Positions 46,838 through 56,379 of a DNA stretch of 64,000 nt are shown piece after piece. Origin of the DNA: Plebeiibacterium marinum. GTDB lineage: Bacteria; Bacteroidota; Bacteroidia; Bacteroidales; Marinilabiliaceae. The translations under genes were made by a program, and so were the position numbers. The stretch covers positions 79,089-143,088 of the forward strand of contig NZ_JAPDPI010000010.1 in assembly GCF_026013615.1 (NCBI RefSeq), read 5' to 3'. Within the stretch, counting starts at the first letter, position 1; each line of letters opens with the position of its first letter. Under the pieces are notes generated by a model. The model was not told the DNA's origin. It did not search any database and saw nothing but the letters and a program-made list of their open reading frames with translations.

Positions 46838-48025
46838 TTATAAATGCAATCGCACCATTAAAACTCCATGCGGAGGTATCGTTTTCTTTAATTTCTCATT
46901 AGTTTTCCCAACTTCCTTGTGCTCCCATAAATCATATACCTTATAAACGTTTTTACGAATACTCACATCTTTTACAAAATACATGGTTTGTTTGCTCCAG
47001 TCGTAATCAAGATTCCATTCAAAATTTGACCTGTTTAAAAAACAAACGGCCACTTCGCCATTACTCAGGGGTTTGGCCCAAATTTCATATTCGCCCATAT
47101 CCATAAACTTACGGGCTTGCTCCCCCTTAACATCCTGGTTGACTCCTATAACATCATTATTGGTCAGTATCTCCTTTGTTGATGCATCCATTTCCCTGAT
47201 GTCGTTTCCTGCCATAAGCGGAGCTGCCATCATAGCCCACATCGAGAAATGTGTTTTATACTCATCTACGGTCATGCCCCCGTTACCAACCTCAAGCATA
47301 TCCGGGTCGTTCCAATGTCCGGGTCCGGCATATTTCCATAAATCCACTTGCTTATCAATAATATCCAACACACCTAAACCACCCCAATCAAAAGTACACT
47401 GGTAACAATCCCTGATATCAGCAGTTGTTCTCCATAAATGACCTACCTCTTTTCCCCATTTCCAGGGCTCACTTTCACCCCATTCACAAATAGAAAAAAC
47501 AATAGGCCTTCCACACTCTTTTAATGCATCACTCATGGTTTTATAGGCTGCATGGGCATCCTGACCTTCATCATAACACCAGTCATACTTCAGATAGTCA
47601 ACACCCCATGAAGCATAAGTGCGGGCATCCTGAAACTGATACCCCCTGCTACCAGGCCTGTCCTGGCAGGTTTTTGATCCTGCACAGGAATAAATACCAA
47701 ACTTTAATCCCTGTGCATGTATATAATCAGCTAAAGCACTCATCCCGGAAGGGAAACGCTCGGGATCAGGAATAATATTACCTAATGAGTCGCGCCCCAC
47801 TTGCCAGCAATCATCAATTACCACATATTCATAACCGGCATCCCTCATACCACTTTCCACCATGGCATCAACCATATCCTTTATCATGGTTTCGCTAACG
47901 TTACAGCCAAACTTATTCCAGCTGTTCCATCCCATAGGCGGCGTTAAAGCAAGTGAATCACCGCCTTGGCTCCATATTGAAACCGAGGTTAAAAGGGCAA
48001 TTAATGTTGTTATAAAGTACTTCAT
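46838..48025 (-). CDS. GH27 alpha-galactosidase (or beta-L-arabinopyranosidase), secreted
   Basis: Third GH27 of the window. The frame opens at a GTG (48034), one base below the GH127 stop; the ATG at 48025 gives a normal signal peptide (MKYFITTLIALLTSVSIWSQ), so I use it (395 aa). Nucleophile Asp148 in DYLKYDWCYDEG and acid/base Asp203 in WRTTADIRDC. It differs clearly from the two mannan-locus GH27 enzymes: the first loop has IDDCWQ in place of LDDGWM and the acid/base region reads TTADIRDCYQC instead of GDIINCW, so its substrate may differ. In this glycoprotein-like locus it could remove Ser-linked alpha-galactose. Translationally coupled position with GH127. Confidence 0.9.
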   Translation of the reverse strand: MKYFITTLIALLTSVSIWSQGGDSLALTPPMGWNSWNKFGCNVSETMIKDMVDAMVESGMRDAGYEYVVIDDCWQVGRDSLGNIIPDPERFPSGMSALADYIHAQGLKFGIYSCAGSKTCQDRPGSRGYQFQDARTYASWGVDYLKYDWCYDEGQDAHAAYKTMSDALKECGRPIVFSICEWGESEPWKWGKEVGHLWRTTADIRDCYQCTFDWGGLGVLDIIDKQVDLWKYAGPGHWNDPDMLEVGNGGMTVDEYKTHFSMWAMMAAPLMAGNDIREMDASTKEILTNNDVIGVNQDVKGEQARKFMDMGEYEIWAKPLSNGEVAVCFLNRSNFEWNLDYDWSKQTMYFVKDVSIRKNVYKVYDLWEHKEVGKTNEKLKKTIPPHGVLMVRLHL

Positions 48026-48035
48026 CTTTTTCACC

Positions 48036-50435
48036 TTAATTTAGTTTCCATTCCAAAATACCGGCAGAAAAACCTTTCTGTATTTTTGCACTTAACCTGA
48101 TGGCTTTTGTTTTCACCGGACTAAAAGAAACCTTGTTATATTGATTCAATTTTGATTCATATTCGGAGTGGTTTTTTACTTCAACCCACTCGCCCTTATT
48201 GTTTTTATAGGATAATTTATAAGACTCAGGAACACGGTAGTTAACATCATAATGGTCGAGGTGCAACCAGTAAACTGAAGATGAAGATACGGTTACTGGT
48301 TTTTTGAAGCTGTATTCAACCCATTCTTCTGAACCATCTTTAAGCCACCAATAAAAATATGACTTGTCGATATCCCCTGAATTTTCAGGATCGAATCCAT
48401 CGTTAAGTCCAGGTGCCCAACCGGTAGAAGCAGCAACCTCTGCTTTTGCAGATATATCGGTGGTGTTTTTAACCGTGGCCGCCTCAGAAGTAATTGGTGT
48501 CCAAATCTTCATACTGGCAGTTCCACGGTTATTCCAGGCGAAATAGGGAATTGCCTTAAGCATAACGGCATCATCATCAACATTATTACCTTTTATTTTT
48601 TTATTTCCCGTCATGCTCAACGTTACTACGCCACCCAGTAAATCTTCCTCAAATTTTGCTTTTACATCAACATCCTGATGTACATATTTATCGAAAACAC
48701 TTTCGTTACTATTATCCTTATCTTCAAAACAATATACTACAGGACCTCTTTGGAAAGCCATTTTATCTTTATCATAAAGCACCTTATCATGAGCTACAAT
48801 TTTACGGGTTTCCATAGGCAGCTCAATGTCAATTTCGTCACCGCTTTTCCAATTACCCGATAGTACGGCATAACCATTTTCTTCTACAATTTCTACTTCC
48901 TTACGGTTTACTTTAATTGTATAAGTAGAATCATGCTGGTTAACAAAGTGATATAAATCGGATGGTAATACATTGTTTTTAACCCATCCAGGAATACGGA
49001 TTTTAATTTTAAAGTCCTTTTTAACATTGCTTTGTACACTCAACTTAATTTTACCGCTCCATGGGTAGGTAGTATTTTGAGTTAAATTCAGAGTGTCGTT
49101 ACCCATTGGTATAGAAGCTGTTCCTCCGGCAAATAAATTTACATATACGGCATCTTTTGCTTTTGCATATACATATCCTGGTACAGAGGCCATAAAGCGG
49201 GTAACATTTCCCGGACAACAAGCACAGCCAAACCAGGGTGCCCTATCGTGATTATGATCAGATTCCAACGGATTATCATAGAAAAAACGATCGCCGCTTA
49301 ACGATACACCCGAAATCAACCCATTATATAATGTCCTTTCTAATACATCATAATATTTGGCAGCACCTTCATGCAAAAACAATCGGTAGTTCCAGTAAAC
49401 ATTTGATATAGAAGCACATGTTTCACAATAAGAAGTCATATTATTAAGCTCATAATTCGGACCAAATCCTTCACCCTGAGCTCTTTGCCCTATACCTCCG
49501 GTAATATATAGCTTTTTAGATACAATATTTTCCCAAACTCTTTTGCTTGCCTTCATTAACTCTTCATCGTGCAACAGAGAAGCCACATCGGTTATTCCTG
49601 AATACAGATAACCTAAACGAACGGCATGCCCTACAGCTTCTTCCTGATCAACCACAGGCATATGATCCTGACTGTATTCGCTCAACTCATGACCATCTGT
49701 ACCCTTTCCGGTTTCATCAATAAAATAATGAGCCAGATCCAGATATTTTTTATCACCGGTAGCATGATATAACTTAACCAATGCCATTTCAATAATCGGG
49801 TGACCAGAAGGCACGTGCTTTTGTCCTTCGTTAGGACCAAACACTTTGTATATTAAATCAGCATTTTTAACAGCAATATTTAACAAACTGGTTTTTCCTG
49901 TTGCCTGGTAATGCGCTACGGCTGCTTCGTATAGGTGACCGCAATTATACAATTCGTGGCTATTCAAACGATCCCATCTACCTTCACCGTACCATCCCTT
50001 TAAACGGTCACATTTATTGGTAATACAGGTAAAAAGGTACCCATCATCTTCCTGAGCCTCACCAATTAAATAAATCAAGCTATCCAGATATTGATCCAAT
50101 TCGGTATCCGGTTTCACAGCCAAAGCATATGAGGCACCTTCCAAAATCTTATATACATCTGTATCATCAAACGGAAAATCACCTTGATGTTCTTTATCTA
50201 TGATTCCACCAGCTGCTGCAAAATTATCCATACGCCCTGTTTCTTCCGACTTTTTAAATGCCGAAGGAATAGAAACTGTTCTGTTCACTTCTATTTTTGG
50301 TGCCCAGAACGAATCGTTAAGATGAACATTGGTAAATGGTACCTGCTCTATAGTAACAGGCTCTACCTTATTATTTTTACATCCTGAAATAAGCAATATT
50401 CCAGATAACAATATTGTGCAAATTCTTACTTTCAT
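48036..50435 (-). CDS. GH127 beta-L-arabinofuranosidase with C-terminal discoidin-like domain, lipoprotein
   Basis: A 799-aa GH127 enzyme from the ATG at 50435, which places the lipobox ILLISGC (Cys19); upstream ATGs to 50471 give a poorer signal. The (alpha/alpha)6 barrel covers ~30-430. The zinc-cysteine site of HypBA1-type enzymes is intact: Glu338 and Cys340 in SYCETCASISNVYW, Cys406-Cys407 in FGCACCPGNVTR. HypBA1 releases beta-1,2-linked L-arabinose from hydroxyproline-bound chains of extensin. Beta-sandwich domains follow, and the last ~140 residues form an F5/8-C-like module (ASTGWAPGLNDGFDPENSG; VSFSPVKTKAIRLSAKI). Close packing with GH43 and GH27 supports joint action on arabinosylated, galactosylated protein. 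Confidence 0.93.
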   Translation of the reverse strand: MKVRICTILLSGILLISGCKNNKVEPVTIEQVPFTNVHLNDSFWAPKIEVNRTVSIPSAFKKSEETGRMDNFAAAGGIIDKEHQGDFPFDDTDVYKILEGASYALAVKPDTELDQYLDSLIYLIGEAQEDDGYLFTCITNKCDRLKGWYGEGRWDRLNSHELYNCGHLYEAAVAHYQATGKTSLLNIAVKNADLIYKVFGPNEGQKHVPSGHPIIEMALVKLYHATGDKKYLDLAHYFIDETGKGTDGHELSEYSQDHMPVVDQEEAVGHAVRLGYLYSGITDVASLLHDEELMKASKRVWENIVSKKLYITGGIGQRAQGEGFGPNYELNNMTSYCETCASISNVYWNYRLFLHEGAAKYYDVLERTLYNGLISGVSLSGDRFFYDNPLESDHNHDRAPWFGCACCPGNVTRFMASVPGYVYAKAKDAVYVNLFAGGTASIPMGNDTLNLTQNTTYPWSGKIKLSVQSNVKKDFKIKIRIPGWVKNNVLPSDLYHFVNQHDSTYTIKVNRKEVEIVEENGYAVLSGNWKSGDEIDIELPMETRKIVAHDKVLYDKDKMAFQRGPVVYCFEDKDNSNESVFDKYVHQDVDVKAKFEEDLLGGVVTLSMTGNKKIKGNNVDDDAVMLKAIPYFAWNNRGTASMKIWTPITSEAATVKNTTDISAKAEVAASTGWAPGLNDGFDPENSGDIDKSYFYWWLKDGSEEWVEYSFKKPVTVSSSSVYWLHLDHYDVNYRVPESYKLSYKNNKGEWVEVKNHSEYESKLNQYNKVSFSPVKTKAIRLSAKIQKGFSAGILEWKLN

Positions 50436-50501
50436 AAGTACATTTTTTCTATTAATCATTACCCCATACATTTAACCTGAATATATTATTAAGCGGACTT
50501 T

Positions 50502-52628
50502 CTACTGAACTGATCCTTCTTTATACAGGTTTTCTATTTCACTCTTATTCATTGCCTTATTATACAACCTTGCTTCCCTGATAAACCCTTTAAAATTTTC
50601 AGGATCGAAACCCGATGACCCAATTTTCACTTTATCAGCTTCAACAAACAGGTTAAGAGGCATCTCATTGTCTAACTCGCCATTCACATAAATACATTCC
50701 TTCATTCCATCGAAGGTTACTGCTATTTGAGTCCACTCTTTTAGAGGTGGCACTGTAACAAAAGGCATATCCACAGATCCATCACCATGGGCAACAGCCC
50801 CAAAATTACCTTTGCCATACATTACTGAGGCATATGACCCCTGCAACATATTATCACGGCTGTTCCACGACAAAATACATTGTCCAATGGTTTCCTCTGT
50901 AGGATAGATCCATGCAGCAACTGTAAAAGGAGCATTCCAGTTAAAGTTATCAGGTGCATTTTTTGATAATTCCAGATAACTCTTACCATCTAAATACAAG
51001 GCCTTATGCTTACCTATCTTTTTAACCTTAGGGTTTCCGACCGGAATAAACTCTCCCTGCAAATCCCCTTCATTAACAATTGAATTGTTTACTGTTCCTG
51101 CAGGCAAATCCTTCGCATCGAAAAGAACCTCCAGCGCATTACTAGGTTGTTTGTAATCGTTTACTTTAACAGGCTGATTATTATATTCAGGAATATCAAA
51201 TAGCGTATTGTACACTTTAACATTCCATATTGCAGCTAACATCCCGGATTTTTCAGTACCTGTAACAGTTACTTTAATATACCTTGCTGCAACCTCTTTA
51301 TCATCAATCATCGGACTACCAGCAGTTTCATTCTTTGTTTTATCTGCATATAATTCCCAGCTGTTCTTATCGTTAGATGTTTCTATCTTATATTGATAAT
51401 AAAAAGTGCTATACTCGAATTGTGTTAATATTCTTTTAAATGACTGTTTCGTTCCCAAATCAATGATGATAGACTGTGGCATACTACAATTTTCAGCCTT
51501 CCATAAGGTACCATTATCATCATCTGTTGCATTTTGCGAACTATAAATATAGTCGACCGGCTTTTGTGTAAAAACAGAAGCTTTTGACTTTAGGTGATAC
51601 TCAGAAGAGGCCTCTGTGCCTGCTCCTAATGCAATATTCTTTAATTTGGTTTTAAACCTCTTAACCCCTGTGTGGGTTGGCACTATCTTTAAAATGGTAG
51701 TATCGTTAGCAAACACCATCTCATCCATACAAACCTGACGGAACTCCCCACCTGAACTATGTGGGTTATCGTGCCTGTGGTACAGGATATATGTTTTTCC
51801 ATCAATCTCAATTAATGAATGATGCCCTGGAGAATCCACCGTCATATCCTCATTGGTTTTGAGTATTGGGTTGTTCTGTCCGTATTTATAAGGGCCTGTA
51901 GGAGAATCGGCATAGGCATAATGCACTGCATACGAACTTAGTCTACAATCCCCTGCCGAATACATTAGTATATATTTCCCATTTCGTTCAATAGGATATA
52001 CCGCTTCAAATAATTCAGGAAGCTGTTCATTGGGAATATAGCCCTCATCCAAAATAGTGTGCATATCTGATGGATCTATTTTTGCCCATCCCAATCCTTT
52101 AAACACGTGACACCAAGTGCCAAAATAGGTATAAAGACTTCCATCGCTACAACTTAAAAACTGTGCATCCAGAGCCGGCAGATTTTCAGTACCGGTTCCT
52201 ACAGGAACCACTGGTTTTCCTTCGTTTAAAGCTTTCCAGGGACCTATGGGATTATCTGAAACATAACCATATATGTTACATCCAAACTGACAGTTACCCA
52301 TATAGTAATAGTACCTGCCATCTTGTCCTTTTACTACATCCGGAGCCCAGCAATTGGTTAAACCTTCCGGTAAATCTATATCCAACTCATAGTTAAACCA
52401 ATTATCAAGGTCTTTGCTTAACCAAACTGTTGGCTGTCCCGATGCCAGTTTAACTCCATCTGTTGTTGAATATATATAATAGGTATCACCAAACTTTTTA
52501 ATGGTAGGATCTGCAAAATATCCGGGCAGCAACGGATTACTGTTTGTTTGAACGGCAATTTCCTGCTTACCTTCAGTACACCCAAATATTACTAAAATTA
52601 TCCAAGCTATATATAATACTCTCTTCAT
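50502..52628 (-). CDS. GH43 arabinosidase with F5/8-C and LamG-like domains, lipoprotein
   Basis: A 708-aa modular glycosidase. Lipobox VIFGC, Cys17. The five-bladed GH43 propeller covers ~30-330 with base Asp40 (GYFADPTIKKFGD), pKa modulator Asp154 (PALDAQFL) and acid Glu208 (LFEAVYPIERNGKY). An F5/8 type C module (~345-480; KIETSNDKNSWELYAD, VAARYIKVTVTG) and a LamG/concanavalin-like module (~530-708; FTVAAWIYPTEETIGQC) follow. GH43 includes alpha-L-arabinofuranosidases and xylosidases; here, next to two GH127-type genes, removal of a terminal alpha-L-arabinofuranose cap is the likely task. First enzyme gene after the DUF6055 protein, 72 bp below it. Confidence 0.9.
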   Translation of the reverse strand: MKRVLYIAWIILVIFGCTEGKQEIAVQTNSNPLLPGYFADPTIKKFGDTYYIYSTTDGVKLASGQPTVWLSKDLDNWFNYELDIDLPEGLTNCWAPDVVKGQDGRYYYYMGNCQFGCNIYGYVSDNPIGPWKALNEGKPVVPVGTGTENLPALDAQFLSCSDGSLYTYFGTWCHVFKGLGWAKIDPSDMHTILDEGYIPNEQLPELFEAVYPIERNGKYILMYSAGDCRLSSYAVHYAYADSPTGPYKYGQNNPILKTNEDMTVDSPGHHSLIEIDGKTYILYHRHDNPHSSGGEFRQVCMDEMVFANDTTILKIVPTHTGVKRFKTKLKNIALGAGTEASSEYHLKSKASVFTQKPVDYIYSSQNATDDDNGTLWKAENCSMPQSIIIDLGTKQSFKRILTQFEYSTFYYQYKIETSNDKNSWELYADKTKNETAGSPMIDDKEVAARYIKVTVTGTEKSGMLAAIWNVKVYNTLFDIPEYNNQPVKVNDYKQPSNALEVLFDAKDLPAGTVNNSIVNEGDLQGEFIPVGNPKVKKIGKHKALYLDGKSYLELSKNAPDNFNWNAPFTVAAWIYPTEETIGQCILSWNSRDNMLQGSYASVMYGKGNFGAVAHGDGSVDMPFVTVPPLKEWTQIAVTFDGMKECIYVNGELDNEMPLNLFVEADKVKIGSSGFDPENFKGFIREARLYNKAMNKSEIENLYKEGSVQ

Positions 52629-52700
52629 TCTAAAATCTTTAATCGCCTAATTATAGTTTCACCCAATACTAAATAACTACACTCTATATATTAGTTTTGG

Positions 52701-54089
52701 CTAGAGTAATGTTGTATTATCAAACTTTACCTGATATGGCCATTGGTCATCATTACTTTCATCTTCATCCCAGGGATGTGGAGCATAGGTTTTTGGAGCA
52801 CCAGTTACTACAAACCATAACTGGCTACATTTCTTTGGCACTTTAAATGTAACAGCACCCTGAGTGGCTGCATTCATTTTACTGTATACCCTTTTACCAT
52901 TTTCTAAAAGCGCCACATAACCATAACGCCATCCTGCCCTGGCTGTGTCTTCAACTGTATTGTAACCGTCTGCATTTACAATCCCTTTAAAATAGGCTGT
53001 AATCTTTTTTCCTGCTCCCGGCACCTCTAATTCCAATGCATTAAAACCTGTTGTTCCCGGGCAACTATTGTATTCAACCTGATAAGTGCCATCTTCTAAC
53101 AAGTCAGTATTACTCTTGTACTTTCCAATATTTTCTTTTCCTCCTTCTCGCAATCCATCTATATCCCAGGTCACCATTTTAGATGCTGCCTCATAAATTT
53201 CATCATTTAACTGAGGTGCAGAAATATCTGTAATTCGCATATATGCCTGAAAAGGATCTTCCGGTTTTTGAGCACTGCGCCATAGTTTTCCTATAAAGTC
53301 AACCCCATGTTTTTCAATCCAGTAATAATGAATAAAATAACTTGAGTAACGGTAATCTTCATGACATACATGACGGTGGCAGTTTTTGATATACGTATCA
53401 AGATCTCTTTTATTGAAAATATCATCAGGATAACATTGCATGGCTTGCCACTGTGCTGTTTGTTCCCAAAAGCCATTACCTCCATTACCTCCGAAACCGT
53501 ATCTAAAGCCTCTAGTAAAATCTTCCTTTACATCCCCATTTGCCAACAAATCGGCATAAACCTGGTATTGGAACGAATGCCCTATTTCATGAGCGATAAC
53601 ACTTCCCACCGGTTTACATGTACTTGGACTCACCCAAAGTGCACCAATCACATCATCATACCCGGCACCAAAGGCCATCCATTCGGTAGTATAATGAAGC
53701 ATGATAATCATTTTATATTTATCCAGGTTAGATTTTCCTGAACCCACATTTGCAAACTGAAGCTTATTGATATTTAAAGCATAAAACTCTTCAGCTTTAA
53801 GCAACATATCATCTATATCTACACGGTATTCTTCCGGTATATCGTTGGAGTTTGGATTGTTTTCACCATAACCTGCCTCCCAGAAGGCTATGAAATGGTC
53901 TGATTGTTTGCTTCGTTTATAGCTCCATTTATTGTTGGGATCATCAAAACCTGATTCTTTAAATTCCTGTGGAATATATATTTTCCTATCAGCTTCTTTT
54001 TTAACAGGAGTTTCCATTGACTGAGAAAAACCAGCACTATGAATACTCATTAAAAAGAACAATACTATCGAAAAAGCACTAAGTTTCAT
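52701..54089 (-). CDS. DUF6055 protein with HEIGH zinc-protease motif, secreted
   Basis: A 462-aa secreted protein (signal peptide 1-22, SAGFSQ). The N-terminal half has a metalloprotease-like core: SVIAHEIGHSFQYQ gives His167, Glu168 and His171, and FWEQTAQWQ gives Glu209 as candidate third zinc ligand, 42 residues on. The C-terminal half (~325-462) is a beta-sandwich with WRYGYVALLENGKRVY and HPWDEDESNDDQWPYQV. It is colinear with residues ~80-525 of the protein at 54309-56369 and lacks that protein's DUF4859 tail. It appears to be released to the periplasm or outside, while its paralogue is lipid-anchored. DUF6055 has no known function to me; peptidase activity is inferred from the motif. 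Confidence 0.85.
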   Translation of the reverse strand: MKLSAFSIVLFFLMSIHSAGFSQSMETPVKKEADRKIYIPQEFKESGFDDPNNKWSYKRSKQSDHFIAFWEAGYGENNPNSNDIPEEYRVDIDDMLLKAEEFYALNINKLQFANVGSGKSNLDKYKMIIMLHYTTEWMAFGAGYDDVIGALWVSPSTCKPVGSVIAHEIGHSFQYQVYADLLANGDVKEDFTRGFRYGFGGNGGNGFWEQTAQWQAMQCYPDDIFNKRDLDTYIKNCHRHVCHEDYRYSSYFIHYYWIEKHGVDFIGKLWRSAQKPEDPFQAYMRITDISAPQLNDEIYEAASKMVTWDIDGLREGGKENIGKYKSNTDLLEDGTYQVEYNSCPGTTGFNALELEVPGAGKKITAYFKGIVNADGYNTVEDTARAGWRYGYVALLENGKRVYSKMNAATQGAVTFKVPKKCSQLWFVVTGAPKTYAPHPWDEDESNDDQWPYQVKFDNTTLL

Positions 54090-54268
54090 ACAATTATTTT
54101 TACTATCCTTACCTATGTTTCAAAAATTAAATCTCACTGTAAAATTGTATTTTCAATCTCTTTTAGATCATAACAAATGTTCAAAAAGCTTATACGAATC
54201 GTTAATAAACAGATATGAACATTTATGCAAGTGGTAGAAGACATAATCTCCTATCCTATATAAAAAAC

Positions 54269-54299
54269 CTTAAGGTTGCCAAAAACTGACAACCTTAAG
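54269..54299 (-). terminator. Rho-independent terminator after DUF6055-DUF4859 gene
   Basis: A 10-bp perfect stem CTTAAGGTTG / CAACCTTAAG with an 11-nt loop, followed on the minus strand by TTTTTT, 10 bp below the stop codon. It divides the third locus into a SusC/D/surface-protein unit and an enzyme unit that starts with the second DUF6055 gene, so the latter should have its own promoter or rely on read-through. Confidence 0.82.
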
Positions 54300-54308
54300 A
54301 TTAGAGAA

Positions 54309-56369
54309 TTATTGCAAAGTAACATTGAACACAAATGTGATTTGATACTGTTCTCCGTCTTTTGTATAAACAAAAGCTTCTTTTATTGTGTATTTATCAC
54401 CTGCGCTACTTTTTCCAGGATACTGACCTATATTAAACTCAAAATTACTGCTGGAGAATTCTGAGAATAGCTTACTGTCATTATCACCTCCCCAGCCTAT
54501 TGCATCACCGTTGCTATCGAACCAAAAACCATAACCATTGGCTGTTGTTTCATAGTTAATATTACCACCTGACTCTTCAGCTGCAAAGGCAATTTTACCT
54601 TCCTGAGGTGTTTCTTTGGCAGCCAACATGATTCCTGCTATTGCAGATGGTTGCATAACCAAGGCCTCAGCAACATCATTTATATCACCATTGTCATATA
54701 AATTGACTACAGCACCTGAATAATCGTCTGCTGCAGCAAATGAAATATCATATGTCAACGTTAGATTTTCAGGTGTGGCATTAGGATCGATAGTTAAATT
54801 ACCCAACAAATCGGTATTGGTAAACGAAACCTTATATGGCCATTGATCATCATTGCTTTCTATTTCATCCCAAGGGTGAGATGTATATGACGATGGAGCT
54901 CCGGAAACCACAAACCATAGTTTTTTACATCCTTCAGGAACTGTAAATTCAACATCTGCTGAAGTGGATTTATTCATATCTCCATACACACGTGTACCAT
55001 CATTTAATAAGGCAACGTAACCATAACGCCATCCTGCCCTTGTAAGTGAACTACTATTGTAGTTTCTTGTAGTCATAACTTTTTCCTCATCGGTATACGA
55101 ACCCGGATCATCAGCAGCCAGGGCTGAACCAGGGGTTAAACCTCTAAAGGATGTAGTTACAACAGAACCGGCATCGGGAACATTAAGCGGAATTACATTA
55201 AATCCTGTAGTACCCGGACATTTGCTATATGCAACCTGGTAGCTTCCGTCTTCTAACTGGTAAAGTTTATATGAGTAATCTCCTATAAAATCTGACCCAT
55301 TACTACGAATTGCTTCCACATCCCATGTTACCAAATGTGCATAGGCATCATACAACTCATCATTCATTTGACTAACGTCCAAACCATTTATCCTCATATA
55401 GGTTTCAATAGGATCTTCAGGTCCTTCGCATTCGCGCCATAGTTTCCCTATAACATCCAGGCCACGTTTCTCTGCCCAATAATAATGCAACCAATAACTA
55501 GCATAACGCTGCCATTCATGACAAAAATGGCGGTGATAGTTATCCATATGTACACTATAGTTATATGAAGTAAAAGCTTCCATAGGATAACTTTGGAAGG
55601 ACTGCCATTGTGCACATTGCTCCCAAAAAGCATTACCGCCATTACCACCATAACCATACCTATAACCTCTGTTGAAATCATTAGAGATACCACCATAGGC
55701 TAATAAGTCGGCATATGTCTGGTATTGAAAACTATGTCCAATTTCGTGAGCAATGGTTGAACCAACAGGATGAACTGTAGATGGGTTAATCCATAATGCA
55801 CCGATAAGATCATCATAGCCACCACCATAGGCCATCCATTCCTGAGTATAAAAAAGATAAATCTGCAATTTATACTTGTCTACATTTGAAGTTCCTGCAC
55901 CAAGCTGAGCAAACTTTAACTGATTGATATTGATATCAAAGAAACTTTCTGCCTTGGTTAACAGGTCATCAATATCTACTCTGTATTCTGCAGGAACATC
56001 GCTTGAATTTGGGTTTTCACCAAAACCTTCTTCCCAAAATACAATAAAGTGATCTGACTGCTTACTTCTAACAAAGTTCCATTTACTGTCACTTCTAAAG
56101 AAATCTACATTTTTATGCTCTGCCGGTTTATAAAATTTGTCCAGGTCAGCAACATCTGATTCTTCCAGAACCAACACCGTATCCTTAGGTTCCACAACAT
56201 CAGTTGTATCCTTAGCATCAGGATCCGGTATCACTACTTCAGGAACATCTCCATCTGTTTCACAAGAGGGTAAAACACCCAAAGCCAAAACAAATAGTAT
56301 TGGCAAAAAATATAAGCAAAAGCCGGCAAAAGCCGACTTTTGTTTTAATTCACAATTCAAATTTTTCAT
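54309..56369 (-). CDS. DUF6055 metalloprotease-like lipoprotein with C-terminal DUF4859
   Basis: A 686-aa lipoprotein. The signal is long, with lipobox VLPSC at Cys36, followed by an acidic, threonine- and valine-rich linker (~40-75). The DUF6055 part (~80-525) carries STIAHEIGHSFQYQ (His208, Glu209, His212) and FWEQCAQWQ (Glu250), with the same 42-residue spacing as in the neighbour. The C-terminal ~150 residues are a DUF4859 domain (TLTYDISFAAADDYSG; NGYGFWFDSNGDAIGWG) shared with the triple-DUF4859 protein upstream, from which it is 10 bp away. A surface-anchored protease with a substrate-holding tail is the simplest reading. No proven activity for either domain. Confidence 0.85.
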   Translation of the reverse strand: MKNLNCELKQKSAFAGFCLYFLPILFVLALGVLPSCETDGDVPEVVIPDPDAKDTTDVVEPKDTVLVLEESDVADLDKFYKPAEHKNVDFFRSDSKWNFVRSKQSDHFIVFWEEGFGENPNSSDVPAEYRVDIDDLLTKAESFFDININQLKFAQLGAGTSNVDKYKLQIYLFYTQEWMAYGGGYDDLIGALWINPSTVHPVGSTIAHEIGHSFQYQTYADLLAYGGISNDFNRGYRYGYGGNGGNAFWEQCAQWQSFQSYPMEAFTSYNYSVHMDNYHRHFCHEWQRYASYWLHYYWAEKRGLDVIGKLWRECEGPEDPIETYMRINGLDVSQMNDELYDAYAHLVTWDVEAIRSNGSDFIGDYSYKLYQLEDGSYQVAYSKCPGTTGFNVIPLNVPDAGSVVTTSFRGLTPGSALAADDPGSYTDEEKVMTTRNYNSSSLTRAGWRYGYVALLNDGTRVYGDMNKSTSADVEFTVPEGCKKLWFVVSGAPSSYTSHPWDEIESNDDQWPYKVSFTNTDLLGNLTIDPNATPENLTLTYDISFAAADDYSGAVVNLYDNGDINDVAEALVMQPSAIAGIMLAAKETPQEGKIAFAAEESGGNINYETTANGYGFWFDSNGDAIGWGGDNDSKLFSEFSSSNFEFNIGQYPGKSSAGDKYTIKEAFVYTKDGEQYQITFVFNVTLQ

Positions 56370-56379
56370 AAAATAATAC

